Source: Bacteroidota bacterium
Lineage (GTDB): Bacteria > Bacteroidota > Bacteroidia > Chitinophagales > Saprospiraceae
Reading direction: 5' to 3'
DNA length: 64,000 nt
Assembly (NCBI GenBank): GCA_024642705.1
Contig: JAHEAQ010000009.1
Span: forward strand, 18,325-82,324
Below are positions 8,477-17,294 of the stretch, piece after piece. Every line of letters begins with the position of its first letter. The first letter of the stretch is position 1. Both the position numbers and the translations under genes were made by a program. Below the pieces are notes generated by a model. The model was not told the origin of the DNA, ran no database searches, and saw only the letters and a program-made list of their open reading frames with translations.

Positions 8477-11295
8477 TTTTTAATCAATTTAAAAGTCGAT
8501 ATTTTTGAATTGCTCACCATTTGGATGAAATAAATACCTTTATTGGATTCACCCAATTCTAGTTCGTAACTACTATTAAAACTCCCAGTTTTGATTATTT
8601 GACCATCTACCGAAAATAATTTAAAGGAATAATGTTCATTGGTATTAGATTGCAAATTAATCTTTTTTGTAAATGGATTAGGGTAAATGTTGAAATCAGA
8701 AATGCCAAATTGCTGAGCTGCGTTATCTACATCGATCACAATATTTACTGGAACCAAGTCGGAATAACATTCAATATCAAGCTCAATAATTTTCCAATCA
8801 TAGAAAGAATAGTAATCAAGCAAATTACCTGTACTTGAGACAATTGAAACATTCCCATTTTGAGATTCAATTATGTATGGACTTTGAGAAAACTGGGATC
8901 TCTTAAGTCGTGGAGATGTAGTTCCAAAATTAGCAAAATTCTTACTTGCATCGGTGGTCATTAAATAATAATTAGAAGGCTGAAGAAGGAAATCTAATAC
9001 AACGATAGAATCTTCAGGCCCAATAAAAACTTCCTTTTGCGCGACAACATTATCCCAATAATCTTTCACCAAAATCTTTCGAATACCGACAGAATCAGTA
9101 AAACATTTTATGCTGTGAATATTAATTTGGTGATCTTTTACTTGAAAAATGATGCCTCCATTAATTTGTGGAGGTGGAAAGGCGAATTCCAAAGGTACAT
9201 TTTCAATATACAATGAATCTTCCAAATAAAATGAACTTTCTTTTTGAATGTAAAAAGTGGTATCATTGAAAACATTTGAAATAATGAATTCATTCCCTTC
9301 AAAAATTAGATTTTGTCCCATAGAATCAGAATACCAAAAAAGCGGTTCTCCTGAATTTAAAATTGCTTCTTCGCCAATTTCTAGGGTATCATTGGCAAAT
9401 GTTGGTAATTCAAAATCGGCAATGTTCAACAACAAAATTTTAGATGAAATGCCACCACAATAATCCAATATATAGAAAATTGAATCCATAGCCATGGCAT
9501 TTGTTTCATTGGATTTATCCCCATTGTACCATGTCAAATCATACGGTGAATCAACAAATAATTGAATATTGTCATTGGGACAATATTTAATCGCTTGGTC
9601 TACAACTTGAATCTCTGGTAATTTTAGTTCTTGGGAAGTTATAAACTTAACACTTGGAGCTTCAAAAAAGCATCCTTCAGACGTTTCATATTTTAACCTA
9701 AAAACTCCAGTATTTTCACTTGTTAATGTTTGTTCAGAAGTACCATCATTCCACAAAAAACTCGAAGATTCAGGAGCATTTAAGTTAATTTGCTCTCCTG
9801 AACATACCACAAAATCGTTTTCAGTCTCAATTGTTAATTGAGGAGCAATACAACCATTTTCATTAATCAAATAATGCTTATTAATCTCCAAGCCATTTAT
9901 TAAAAACCTTTTGCCCATAGGCCAAGAAATAACCAAAGAATCAAAACTAGTTTCTGTGCCCAATCCAAATATGATACTCATGGAATTTGAAATTCCATAA
10001 CTATCCCCTAGTTTATTTTCATAGGTCTGATTGCCCCATGAACCAAATAATTCGCATTTTGCTCCAACTGCATCATAATTAGACTCTAATCCAATTAATG
10101 AAAATTTGATGAAGTTATTCATATTGGTTTCGTTCATATGAATATCATCTTGAACATATTTATTTGGACTAATTAGATTTTCAGGGTAAGATGCATAAAG
10201 ATCCCAGAAACCATCATTATTTAAATCACCACATGCAATACTTGAAGCAATTTTACCATTTAAAAATTCAACATCTTTTACAAATTCAAAATCACCTTTA
10301 TTCCAAAACATTTTAGATTCAATACCTGCAATACAAATATCTTTTAATCCATTGTTATCGAAATCTCTAACAATCAATTGAAGACTTTCAAAAGTTTCAT
10401 TAAAGTCTGTATTCAGATCTCTCCGCTCATATATTTGATTGCCTAGATTTTCGAAGATATAATTACTGTTGGTGTGATTCAACATAATAATATCTTTATC
10501 CCCATCATTGTCTAAATCTTCAAAACTTGTAACCCAGGTTTGTTCGCCAATATCAAGGTGGAAATCACTTGCCTTTTCAGCAAAATTACCTGAACCATCA
10601 TTTACAAATAGTTGATTGACTCTTCGCGGATCATCAAGTTCAGTGACTCCTAATCTGCATTTAGAAATGTACAAATCTAAATCACCGTCGTCATCGAAAT
10701 CTGTAAAAATAGAACCATAATTTCCAGAACCGTCACTCGGAATAGTTGTAGAGAAATCAATAAAGTCAGGCAAGTAGATCAAACCATTTCCCTGATTATT
10801 TCTAAGATATTTTGGACTTGCTTCGTCATCGCAAACCAACACATCCAAATAACCATCTTTGTCAATGTCACCATATGAAACATTCTGCGTATAAAAATTA
10901 GCAGTTGTCTCTGAAACTTTCAAATAAGAATCTGTGCCTTGAAATTTTTTAAATATTTTCAATTTATCATAAAACCCTCCACTAACAATTTCTCTTTCAC
11001 CATCATTATTTAAATCGGCAATATTTAAAGCAAGTTGACCTTGAATGGAAACTTGTCCGTTATCAAAGGAACTAAATAGAATCGTATTTTGGTGTTGCAG
11101 AAATATTTTCAAACCTCTTGCTTTATCCAAAACTACAATGTCATCCAAAAAATCATTGTTTAAATCTGCGATGGCAATTGGCAAGTTAGAATGAATTTCC
11201 TTTTCACCAAAAGCACCATTATCGATCTTAAAATTCACTTGCCCGTTTAGGGTAAATGACAGGAATAATAAAACTAAATAATTATATTTCAGCAT
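8473..11295 (-). CDS. FG-GAP/VCBS and UnbV-domain protein with T9SS type A sorting domain
   Basis: Secreted protein of about 940 aa. The frame is open to a start at 11325, but the ATG at 11295 begins a clean signal peptide (YNYLVLLFLSFTLNGQ). Residues of about 30-390 hold seven Ca-binding FG-GAP/VCBS repeats (for example DLNNDGEREI, DIDKDGYLDV, DFDDDGDLDL, DLDNDGDKDI). An ASPIC/UnbV domain follows (about 395-480, ending near WPMGKRFLINGLE), then Ig-like segments. The last 75 residues, beginning NIYPNPF and ending GIYFIQMVSNSKISTFKLIK, are a type A sorting domain, so the protein should cross the outer membrane by T9SS and be attached to the surface. Likely an adhesin or carbohydrate-interacting surface protein. 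Confidence 0.85.
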   Translation of the reverse strand: MLKYNYLVLLFLSFTLNGQVNFKIDNGAFGEKEIHSNLPIAIADLNNDFLDDIVVLDKARGLKIFLQHQNTILFSSFDNGQVSIQGQLALNIADLNNDGEREIVSGGFYDKLKIFKKFQGTDSYLKVSETTANFYTQNVSYGDIDKDGYLDVLVCDDEASPKYLRNNQGNGLIYLPDFIDFSTTIPSDGSGNYGSIFTDFDDDGDLDLYISKCRLGVTELDDPRRVNQLFVNDGSGNFAEKASDFHLDIGEQTWVTSFEDLDNDGDKDIIMLNHTNSNYIFENLGNQIYERRDLNTDFNETFESLQLIVRDFDNNGLKDICIAGIESKMFWNKGDFEFVKDVEFLNGKIASSIACGDLNNDGFWDLYASYPENLISPNKYVQDDIHMNETNMNNFIKFSLIGLESNYDAVGAKCELFGSWGNQTYENKLGDSYGISNSMSIIFGLGTETSFDSLVISWPMGKRFLINGLEINKHYLINENGCIAPQLTIETENDFVVCSGEQINLNAPESSSFLWNDGTSEQTLTSENTGVFRLKYETSEGCFFEAPSVKFITSQELKLPEIQVVDQAIKYCPNDNIQLFVDSPYDLTWYNGDKSNETNAMAMDSIFYILDYCGGISSKILLLNIADFELPTFANDTLEIGEEAILNSGEPLFWYSDSMGQNLIFEGNEFIISNVFNDTTFYIQKESSFYLEDSLYIENVPLEFAFPPPQINGGIIFQVKDHQINIHSIKCFTDSVGIRKILVKDYWDNVVAQKEVFIGPEDSIVVLDFLLQPSNYYLMTTDASKNFANFGTTSPRLKRSQFSQSPYIIESQNGNVSIVSSTGNLLDYYSFYDWKIIELDIECYSDLVPVNIVIDVDNAAQQFGISDFNIYPNPFTKKINLQSNTNEHYSFKLFSVDGQIIKTGSFNSSYELELGESNKGIYFIQMVSNSKISTFKLIKN

Positions 11296-11404
11296 GTAAT
11301 ATATTTCATATAATAAAGATATCATTTTGATATGATATTACTATCTTCGATAATTATTTTCCTTATTAAAATCAAAAATTATCTTAAATCAAGTCTTTTT
11401 ATAT

Positions 11405-12184
11405 TTGAAATTTCTTTTTTCCGCAACAAATGCACACGGAATACATTCCCCGTTTGTTTTTCAATTTTATAATAAAATTATCAAGGATGAATCAAGGGAA
11501 GATATCTTCCACGAAATAGAAACAATAAGAAAAGAAGCCAAAAGGAACGACAAAATAATTGATATCATTGATTTTGGTCAAGGTTCAAAAGCAGTTGATA
11601 AAAACCAAAGAACTATTTCTTCTATTGCAAAGTCTTCCATTTCCTTTCCATATCAATGTAGGGTAATGCACAGAGTGGTAAAAATTTTTAACCCTGAATA
11701 TATTTTAGAACTGGGAACCTCATTGGGAATATCAACAAGCTATATTGCAACTGGTAATTCAAAAAGTAAAGTTTGGACTTTAGAAGGTGATCATAAAATA
11801 CTTGAAATTGCAGAAAAACATTTCGATAAACTAAAAATCAAAAACATCAGAACCATTAAAGGCCCATTTATTGACACCTTATCGATCACACTTCATGAAA
11901 TGAAAAAAGTTGATTTAGTTTTTATGGATGGACACCATCAGAAGCAAGCTACCATTGATTATTTTGAAACTATATTACCTTATTGCAACAATGAAAGTAT
12001 AATAATAATAGATGATATTTATTGGTCAAAAGAAATGCAGGAAGCATGGAAAACCATAAAAAACATGCCTGAAGTAAGTCTGACCATTAATTTGTTTTTT
12101 TGTGGCATTGTTTTTTTTAGGAAAGAAAATAAAGCAAAAGAACATTTTAACATAAGACCAAAAAAGTTATTTTTCTATGCTTAA
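11405..12184 (+). CDS. Class I SAM-dependent methyltransferase
   Basis: Cytosolic protein of 259 aa. The N-terminal HGIHSPFVFQFYN segment is typical of a Bacteroidota methyltransferase group. Motif I is ILELGTSLGISTSYIA, the acidic ribose-binding residue follows in WTLEGD, and VDLVFMDGHHQKQ plus IIIIDDIYW resemble O-methyltransferase family 3, where the acidic residues bind a metal. The substrate is unknown. The only plausible start is a TTG at 11405; the next ATG would remove the conserved N-terminus. It is divergent from the FG-GAP gene and converges on the CoA-transferase genes. Confidence 0.72.
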   Translation: MKFLFSATNAHGIHSPFVFQFYNKIIKDESREDIFHEIETIRKEAKRNDKIIDIIDFGQGSKAVDKNQRTISSIAKSSISFPYQCRVMHRVVKIFNPEYILELGTSLGISTSYIATGNSKSKVWTLEGDHKILEIAEKHFDKLKIKNIRTIKGPFIDTLSITLHEMKKVDLVFMDGHHQKQATIDYFETILPYCNNESIIIIDDIYWSKEMQEAWKTIKNMPEVSLTINLFFCGIVFFRKENKAKEHFNIRPKKLFFYA

Positions 12185-12224
12185 GTCTTCTATTCAAAAT
12201 TAAATCTTATATTTCAAAATAAAC

Positions 12225-12878
12225 TTAGAAGCTCATTTCGGGAATTTCTCCTTCCACAATTAAATTCCCTTCTGTTGCATTGACAATTTCTTCGACTGAA
12301 ACTCCCGGTGCTCTTTCTATTAACTTAAACCCATGCTCAGTAACATCTAAGACAGCCAGATTAGAAACAATTTTTTTCACGCAAGCTACCCCAGTTAATG
12401 GTAGAGAACAAGACTTTAACAATTTAGATTCCCCTTCTCTATTGGTATGCATCATTGCAACTATAATATTGTCTGCTGAAGCTACTAAATCCATAGCTCC
12501 TCCCATGCCTTTAACCATTTTGCCCGGAATTTTCCAATTCGCAATATCGCCATTTTGAGACACTTCCATTGCTCCTAAAACAGTCAATTGCACATGCTTT
12601 CCGCGTATCATTGCAAAACTTGTAGCAGAATCAAAAACAGAAGCACCTGGCAATAAAGTTACAGTTTGTTTACCGGCATTGATCATGTCAGCATCTTCAT
12701 CACCTTCATAAGGAAATGGGCCCATTCCAAGAATTCCATTTTCTGATTGAAATTCAACTTCTACACCTTTTGGTACATAATTTGCCACTAAAGTTGGAAT
12801 TCCAATCCCCAAATTAACATACCACCCGTTTCTGAGTTCCTGAGCAATTCTCTGAGCTATTTGATTTTTGTTAAGCAT
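12225..12878 (-). CDS. scoB: 3-oxoacid CoA-transferase subunit B
   Basis: Small subunit (217 aa) of succinyl-CoA:3-ketoacid CoA-transferase, which moves CoA from succinyl-CoA to acetoacetate in ketone-body and fatty-acid catabolism. Family marks are the N-terminal GIGIPTLVANYVP loop, SENGILGMGPFP containing the catalytic Glu that forms the glutamyl-CoA intermediate, and GGAMDLVASADNIIVAM in the middle. It follows scoA by 8 bases, so the two subunits are co-translated. Length is normal for the B subunit. Confidence 0.92.
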   Translation of the reverse strand: MLNKNQIAQRIAQELRNGWYVNLGIGIPTLVANYVPKGVEVEFQSENGILGMGPFPYEGDEDADMINAGKQTVTLLPGASVFDSATSFAMIRGKHVQLTVLGAMEVSQNGDIANWKIPGKMVKGMGGAMDLVASADNIIVAMMHTNREGESKLLKSCSLPLTGVACVKKIVSNLAVLDVTEHGFKLIERAPGVSVEEIVNATEGNLIVEGEIPEMSF

Positions 12879-12886
12879 TATTTCTA

Positions 12887-13582
12887 TTATCTTTTACGGA
12901 AAGTTCTTTGTTCGATTCTTTTTTCATAGTTGATACCCTGAAAAATTCTTTGAACGAAAATCCCAGGTGTATGGACAAAATAAGGATCAAGTTCTCCAGG
13001 TTCTACCAATTCTTCCACCTCTGCAATTGTTATTTTTCCTGCCATTGCCATAACAGGATTAAAATTCCTGGCCGTACCTTTATAAATTAGATTTCCAAAT
13101 TTATCTCCTTTCCAGGCTTTTACTAAAGCAAAATCAGCAAAAAGTGCAGATTCTAGAATATGTGGTTTATTATTAAAATACCTCACTTCTTTGCCTTCAG
13201 CCACTTCAGTTCCAAATCCAGCTGGTGTAAAAAAAGCAGGAATTCCAGAACCTCCAGCTCTACATCTTTCAGCCAATGAGCCTTGGGGAATCAAATCAAC
13301 TTCCAATTCGCCAGACAACATTTGCCTCTCGAACTCTTCATTTTCACCAACATAGGATGAAATCATTTTTTTGATTTGTTTTTTTTGCAACAACAATCCC
13401 AATCCAAAATTGTCAACACCTGCGTTATTGGAAATACAGGTCAAATTGTTAACACCTTTTTCAACCAATTCAGCAATACAATTTTCAGGAATGCCACAAA
13501 GCCCAAAACCACCAAGCATTAATGTCATTCCACTTTTTATATCAAAAATTGCCTCTTTAGCATTTTTATAAACTTTGTTCAT
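12887..13582 (-). CDS. scoA: 3-oxoacid CoA-transferase subunit A
   Basis: Large-subunit partner (231 aa) of the CoA-transferase above. The CoA-binding [13 protein letters not shown] loop near residues 23-35, [37 protein letters not shown] and the C-terminal [21 protein letters not shown] are all standard for subunit A. First gene of a two-gene minus-strand operon; 331 bases without a gene lie upstream. Confidence 0.92.
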   Translation of the reverse strand: MNKVYKNAKEAIFDIKSGMTLMLGGFGLCGIPENCIAELVEKGVNNLTCISNNAGVDNFGLGLLLQKKQIKKMISSYVGENEEFERQMLSGELEVDLIPQGSLAERCRAGGSGIPAFFTPAGFGTEVAEGKEVRYFNNKPHILESALFADFALVKAWKGDKFGNLIYKGTARNFNPVMAMAGKITIAEVEELVEPGELDPYFVHTPGIFVQRIFQGINYEKRIEQRTFRKR

Positions 13583-13913
13583 TTGTTAAAATTTCAATGA
13601 ATTTTTAAGCTAGTTCAATTCGAAATATTCCTTATTCAATTTGGTTCTATCTATGATATATGAAACAAGGTTTTTGCATTTTATATGCTATAAAATAGAA
13701 TATCAGCAAAGTTCTTTGCTCATTTTAAAAGTAATTCTTAATCCTTAATTGATCTCAACAATTAATTGTTTTTCAAAATAAATCAACTAAGTGTTAATGA
13801 ATAATGTTCGTTTAAAGATACAAAGATTCGAGAAAATAGAATGCATTTATTAAGGAGAATAGCACAATTAACACCTAATATATTATTCAAAAATAAATAA
13901 AAAGTAATAATAT
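13583..13913. other. Intergenic region, scoA upstream
   Basis: No gene seen. It should hold the scoA promoter on the minus strand. One short perfect inverted repeat, AGCAAAG-TT-CTTTGCT at 13705-13720, could be an operator or the end of the 75-aa gene's transcript; nothing else stands out. Confidence 0.5.
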
Positions 13914-14141
13914 TTACTCTGTAGAAATCGTCTTAAATGAAACGATCCTTACCATTGTTCCCCACATGTGCATAGAAAAACCATTTGATTTCACTGCTTT
14001 ACATTCCACTTTGTGATTGTCAAATTTAAGTTGCTCTGGCATAATTTCGGGCAACCATTCATTTCCCTTGTCATCGATGATTCCCCAAAAGCCTGTACCA
14101 ATATTGAAATACTTAGCTTTTCCTGCGATTTTGAAGCTCAT
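13914..14141 (-). CDS. Small conserved-looking protein coupled to the S24 repressor
   Basis: Cytosolic protein of 75 aa, probably all beta: GKAKYFNIGTGFWGIIDDKGNEW, then a VECKAVKSNGFSMHMWGT stretch. The layout is like a small single-domain beta-barrel (OB or SH3-like), but I do not recognise the family. Its ATG overlaps the stop of the S24 repressor gene as ATGA, so the two are translationally coupled and probably belong together functionally. Confidence 0.6.
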   Translation of the reverse strand: MSFKIAGKAKYFNIGTGFWGIIDDKGNEWLPEIMPEQLKFDNHKVECKAVKSNGFSMHMWGTMVRIVSFKTISTE

Positions 14142-14983
14142 ATTCTTACTCGATTTTGTTTCAACATTTTCTCTATTGTAAGGTTTAGATTGCTGATTAT
14201 TGATGACTGATTATTGATGATGTCTTTTAAATTTTCTACTTCATCAGCAAAACCATTTCTCATGTTTGATGGTGACGGCATGAAAGGACTTATTTTAATT
14301 TTTACAAACCAAATTTCAAGCACTTCATTTATATTAATTTCTTTATTATCATAAAATGAGTTGTCAGAAATTAAAGTGAGCGAGCCTTTCTCTCTAATAT
14401 TATTTTGTACCCTTTTCACTAAAACATCATTTTGCGTGACAATTACGTACACAAAACTATTTTTAATTGCATGAACCCAATGATCTTTTTCAATATGTGA
14501 ACAGACAATTTTATCCCCTTCGAATAGTGATGGTTCCATACTATCTCCAGACACTGAAAACGATCTATATGTTCCATGATTGGTATCAAAATCAGGTAAG
14601 CTATAAACTTGTAAATCATTAAAAAATACAGGATCAGACAACTGCCCACCATATCCAGCTTGAGCAGGAACTGGGACATGTACAATTTTTTCTTTTTTAT
14701 TATAATCTGTTACTACAGTAAGCACATATTCATCATTCGTATTTGCTTGCTCGTTAAACATATTTCCTTCTCCAGTAAAAAGGAATTTTGAACTTACATT
14801 GAATACTTCAATTGATTTTCTAATCAATTCAATTGTCACATCTCGGCGGCCTTTCACTATTTCGCTTAAACTTTGCGGCAAATAATCTAGCGCCATTGCA
14901 AATTGCCTGCTTGACCTAACAAGATTATTTGCTAACAATTTATCATGGCACATAATAAATCTCTGAGTAACAACGCTATTCAT
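14138..14983 (-). CDS. HTH-XRE / S24 (LexA-like) transcriptional repressor
   Basis: Protein of 281 aa with an N-terminal helix-turn-helix (about residues 5-65; SSRQFAMALDYLPQSLSEIVKGR is the HTH core) and a C-terminal S24/LexA-type peptidase fold. AGYG (about residues 112-115) matches the self-cleavage site, SGDSMEP contains nucleophile Ser148, and VLVKRV supplies Lys190 of the Ser-Lys dyad. A coiled tail of about 40 residues may mediate oligomerisation. Such proteins are CI/LexA-like repressors inactivated by self-cleavage after DNA damage. Start ATG 14983 keeps the full HTH. It overlaps the 75-aa gene by 4 bases; no phage genes are nearby. Confidence 0.8.
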   Translation of the reverse strand: MNSVVTQRFIMCHDKLLANNLVRSSRQFAMALDYLPQSLSEIVKGRRDVTIELIRKSIEVFNVSSKFLFTGEGNMFNEQANTNDEYVLTVVTDYNKKEKIVHVPVPAQAGYGGQLSDPVFFNDLQVYSLPDFDTNHGTYRSFSVSGDSMEPSLFEGDKIVCSHIEKDHWVHAIKNSFVYVIVTQNDVLVKRVQNNIREKGSLTLISDNSFYDNKEININEVLEIWFVKIKISPFMPSPSNMRNGFADEVENLKDIINNQSSIISNLNLTIEKMLKQNRVRI

Positions 14984-15144
14984 ATAACAGTAATGTATTA
15001 TTTATTGATTCCGTAAAAATAGAAAAAATAAATATATTAATTAATTTTAATATGTTTTATTTCACCAAAAAAGTGATACTTTTATATATTAAACATTAAT
15101 CTAATATAATAGTTCCTGTTATTAAGTATTTTATGTAATTATTC

Positions 15145-15492
15145 CTAATTTTCCTTTTCAATAATTCCTGTGAATTGTCCAAAATAATGAATGAAATTTT
15201 GGAATTGATTGGCTAATTCGGCGTTTTGAGTTGCTTTGTAATAAGAATCTGCTAGTCCTCTAAGTGTCTGAAACATAAAACGATCCATTTCATTGACTTG
15301 CATGTTTTTCGTCCAAAGATCTAATTTAATGGTATCTAATTTTTCTTCATCAAACAATGCCAAAAGCATACCTTTGCATGCTGTAGGTTCATTGCCAGCA
15401 TCTTCAGATTTCCAAAGAATTTGTATGGGAACATTTGTTTTGTCCAGCCCTACTGTAATAGTAATATCTGAATGTTTGTGAACTTCTTCCAT
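15145..15492 (-). CDS. gldC: Gliding motility protein GldC
   Basis: Cytosolic protein of 115 aa matching GldC in length and along its whole sequence: SDITITVGLDKTNVPIQILWKS, KGMLLALFDEEKLDTIKLDLWTK, then MQVNEMDRFMFQTLRGLADSYYKAT. GldC accompanies Bacteroidota gliding and T9SS and improves gliding in Flavobacterium, though it is not strictly essential. In Flavobacterium gldC sits with gldB; here gldB is not adjacent, and the flanking genes are an S24 repressor and a TraB/GumN protein. Fits with the T9SS cargo protein elsewhere in the window. Confidence 0.85.
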   Translation of the reverse strand: MEEVHKHSDITITVGLDKTNVPIQILWKSEDAGNEPTACKGMLLALFDEEKLDTIKLDLWTKNMQVNEMDRFMFQTLRGLADSYYKATQNAELANQFQNFIHYFGQFTGIIEKEN

Positions 15493-15590
15493 TTCAGTAT
15501 TTGTTTTTTTCTCAAAAATTTTATTAAACGATATTAAATGTCACTATTGCTCGATTAAGTTCTAGACTCAAAGAGCTATATATTATTTTT

Positions 15591-15725
15591 TTAATTCTTT
15601 TTACAAACAGCTAACCTCTCTGAAGTTTTTAAATCCAGTAAGTAGAATATTTTTCCAGTATAGTATGTCAAAAAAATTACCCTTAGCAGTGCTTTTCCTT
15701 TAAAATCTTCTTTTCTATATGGCAT
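15591..15725 (-). CDS. Possible 44-aa small protein
   Basis: An ATG-initiated frame of 44 codons between the TraB/GumN gene and gldC encodes a basic peptide starting MPYRKEDFKG with a hydrophobic middle (LLRVIFLTYYTGKIFYLL), possibly a short membrane segment. No ribosome binding site is clear. An open frame this long can occur by chance in AT-rich DNA, so support is weak. Confidence 0.25.
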   Translation of the reverse strand: MPYRKEDFKGKALLRVIFLTYYTGKIFYLLDLKTSERLAVCKKN

Positions 15726-15764
15726 AAAAGATATTTAATTGCTTTATGGGACATCATTGATGAT

Positions 15765-16544
15765 TTATATTGGTTGTAGTTTCCAATTTCTTTTTTTCAA
15801 CAATTTCAACAATCCAAAACTTCCGCATAAATGGCCCGCTCCAACTGCAAAAAATATAGCCTCATTATTTGCCAGCATATCAAATTTTTCAGCCATAATA
15901 AAATTCCTCCGTTTAAGCAGTAAATTTTTGTATTTGCCCAATGATTTTTTGCCGTTTTTATACAAAAGATCAATTTTTTCTTCTTGGTAGAATTGAGCCA
16001 TTTTTAAAATATTCTTTCTATATTTTTTAGGATTTTTAGAAATTTCTTTTAGCATTTTTATTTGATCCTTTAATAAAATCTTTTTCAAAATTACCTGCTG
16101 AGATTCATATGACTCGACACCGAGCAAAGTTTTATTGCGAGATTTCGCTATTTTCCAAAGATGCAGATCAAGTGGCAAATGATAATCTCGGGATAAAATA
16201 GCTTCAGCAATTATATTAATAATTAATAATGGCAAGTAATATTCAAATTGAGCAAGATCGATTCCGAATGACTTTTCAAACAATTTTTGCATCTTTAAAA
16301 ACTTCTTTTCGCCTAGGAGTTCACTTAAAGATTGCCCATTCGCTATTAATAAATCGCTTGGCTGTTGTACAAATTGAACTTTGTCCAAATGATATTCAGC
16401 AGCAAATGCATCGACTTCATTTATCAGCATTTCAATTTGCCCAATCCTTGAAAAAACTTGCTTGTCTTTTACATGCATGGTACCAAATATGTACGAATCC
16501 GGTTTTCCCTTTTTAGAAATTTTCCACAATAAGGATTGTTTCAT
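15765..16544 (-). CDS. TraB/GumN family protein
   Basis: Protein of 259 aa of the TraB/GumN (Tiki-like) family. The N-terminus has the family sequence SYIFGTMHVKD (the first GTMH-type motif), a second helix EVDAFAAEYHLD, and the C-terminal FFAVGAGHLCGSFGLLKLL (the GAGH motif). Tiki members are metal-dependent proteases; most bacterial members are uncharacterised. No signal peptide is seen at the chosen ATG, so it may be cytosolic or start elsewhere. A terminator lies just upstream, separating it from lrp. Confidence 0.8.
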   Translation of the reverse strand: MKQSLLWKISKKGKPDSYIFGTMHVKDKQVFSRIGQIEMLINEVDAFAAEYHLDKVQFVQQPSDLLIANGQSLSELLGEKKFLKMQKLFEKSFGIDLAQFEYYLPLLIINIIAEAILSRDYHLPLDLHLWKIAKSRNKTLLGVESYESQQVILKKILLKDQIKMLKEISKNPKKYRKNILKMAQFYQEEKIDLLYKNGKKSLGKYKNLLLKRRNFIMAEKFDMLANNEAIFFAVGAGHLCGSFGLLKLLKKRNWKLQPI

Positions 16545-16567
16545 GTAAGTATTTTAAACATAAAGAA

Positions 16568-16596
16568 AAAGAGGCCCTTGTCTAAAGTGCCTCTTT
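16568..16596 (-). terminator. Bidirectional terminator after lrp
   Basis: Perfect 8-bp stem AAAGAGGC / GCCTCTTT around a 13-base loop, followed by a T run on both strands. It lies 22 bases after the lrp stop (minus strand) and before the TraB/GumN start. Confidence 0.75.
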
Positions 16597-16617
16597 TCAA
16601 AAAGTTAATTTTTTTAT

Positions 16618-17094
16618 TTATTCGTAATCAAAAGGTAAAACCTTATCTTTTTTAACTTTAGACAAAGTCATCAAAGTTTTAATTCTTTCTATTTCTTCGA
16701 TTTGCGAAAGTGTTTTAAATAGCAACTTTTCATAAGTTGGAAGATCCTTGCAAACTATTTTCATCAAAAAATCAGCGTCACCTGTGATGATATAACATTC
16801 TGTAACTTCATCAATGTTTCTGATTTTTTCTAGAAAATTTTCTAAAGCATTAGGTTTCTGCCATGCCAAGTTTACCAATGCAAAAGTTCTGACATTTAGT
16901 CCAATTGCCACTGCATCAACTTTTGCATGATAAGATTTAATAATTCCTGAAGTTTCAAGCTTTTTAACCCTTTCAAGAGTTGGAGCTGGAGACAAACCTA
17001 TTTTTTTAGACAAATCAAGATTGGTAATTTTACTATTTTCTTGAAGTAATTTTAAAATCTGAAGATCTATTTTATCTAATTTAGTATCGGACAT
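16618..17094 (-). CDS. Lrp/AsnC family transcriptional regulator
   Basis: Protein of 158 aa with an N-terminal winged HTH (LDKIDLQILKLLQENSKITNLDLSKKIGLSPAPTLERVKKLE, about residues 5-50) and a C-terminal RAM/AsnC ligand-binding domain containing ECYIITGDADFLMKIVC. Such regulators sense amino acids and form octamers. The gene is downstream of glutamate dehydrogenase on the same strand, 200 bases away, with its own strong promoter; control of amino-acid metabolism, including gdh, is plausible but inferred. The name Lrp or AsnC cannot be chosen from sequence. Confidence 0.88.
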   Translation of the reverse strand: MSDTKLDKIDLQILKLLQENSKITNLDLSKKIGLSPAPTLERVKKLETSGIIKSYHAKVDAVAIGLNVRTFALVNLAWQKPNALENFLEKIRNIDEVTECYIITGDADFLMKIVCKDLPTYEKLLFKTLSQIEEIERIKTLMTLSKVKKDKVLPFDYE

Positions 17095-17130
17095 AGTTAA
17101 AAAATTTTAATGATAATTTTTTCATGAATT

Positions 17131-17161
17131 CAAACGTATTAAGACAAAGAAAGATGTCAAA
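17131..17161 (-). promoter_or_regulatory. Consensus Bacteroidota promoter of the Lrp-type gene
   Basis: On the minus strand, TTTG (17161-17158), a 19-base spacer and TACGTTTG (17138-17131) match the TTTG-N19-TAnnTTTG consensus of the Bacteroidota primary sigma factor without mismatch. The ATG follows about 36 bases downstream. Confidence 0.65.
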
Positions 17162-17294
17162 TCATTTGATTATTTTAAAAAAAAATAATTTAAAACAAAA
17201 AACAATATTCCTTTAGATTGCAAAATAGCAAATAATATTCTATTTATCTATAAGTGCTAATCTAAAAATAAACTCAAAATTTTGTAACCCCAAA

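Noticed and set aside
15040-15090. Possible operator (TCACC...GTGA) upstream of the S24 repressor gene
   Set aside because: Symmetry covers only about five bases per arm, which is expected by chance in this AT-rich region.
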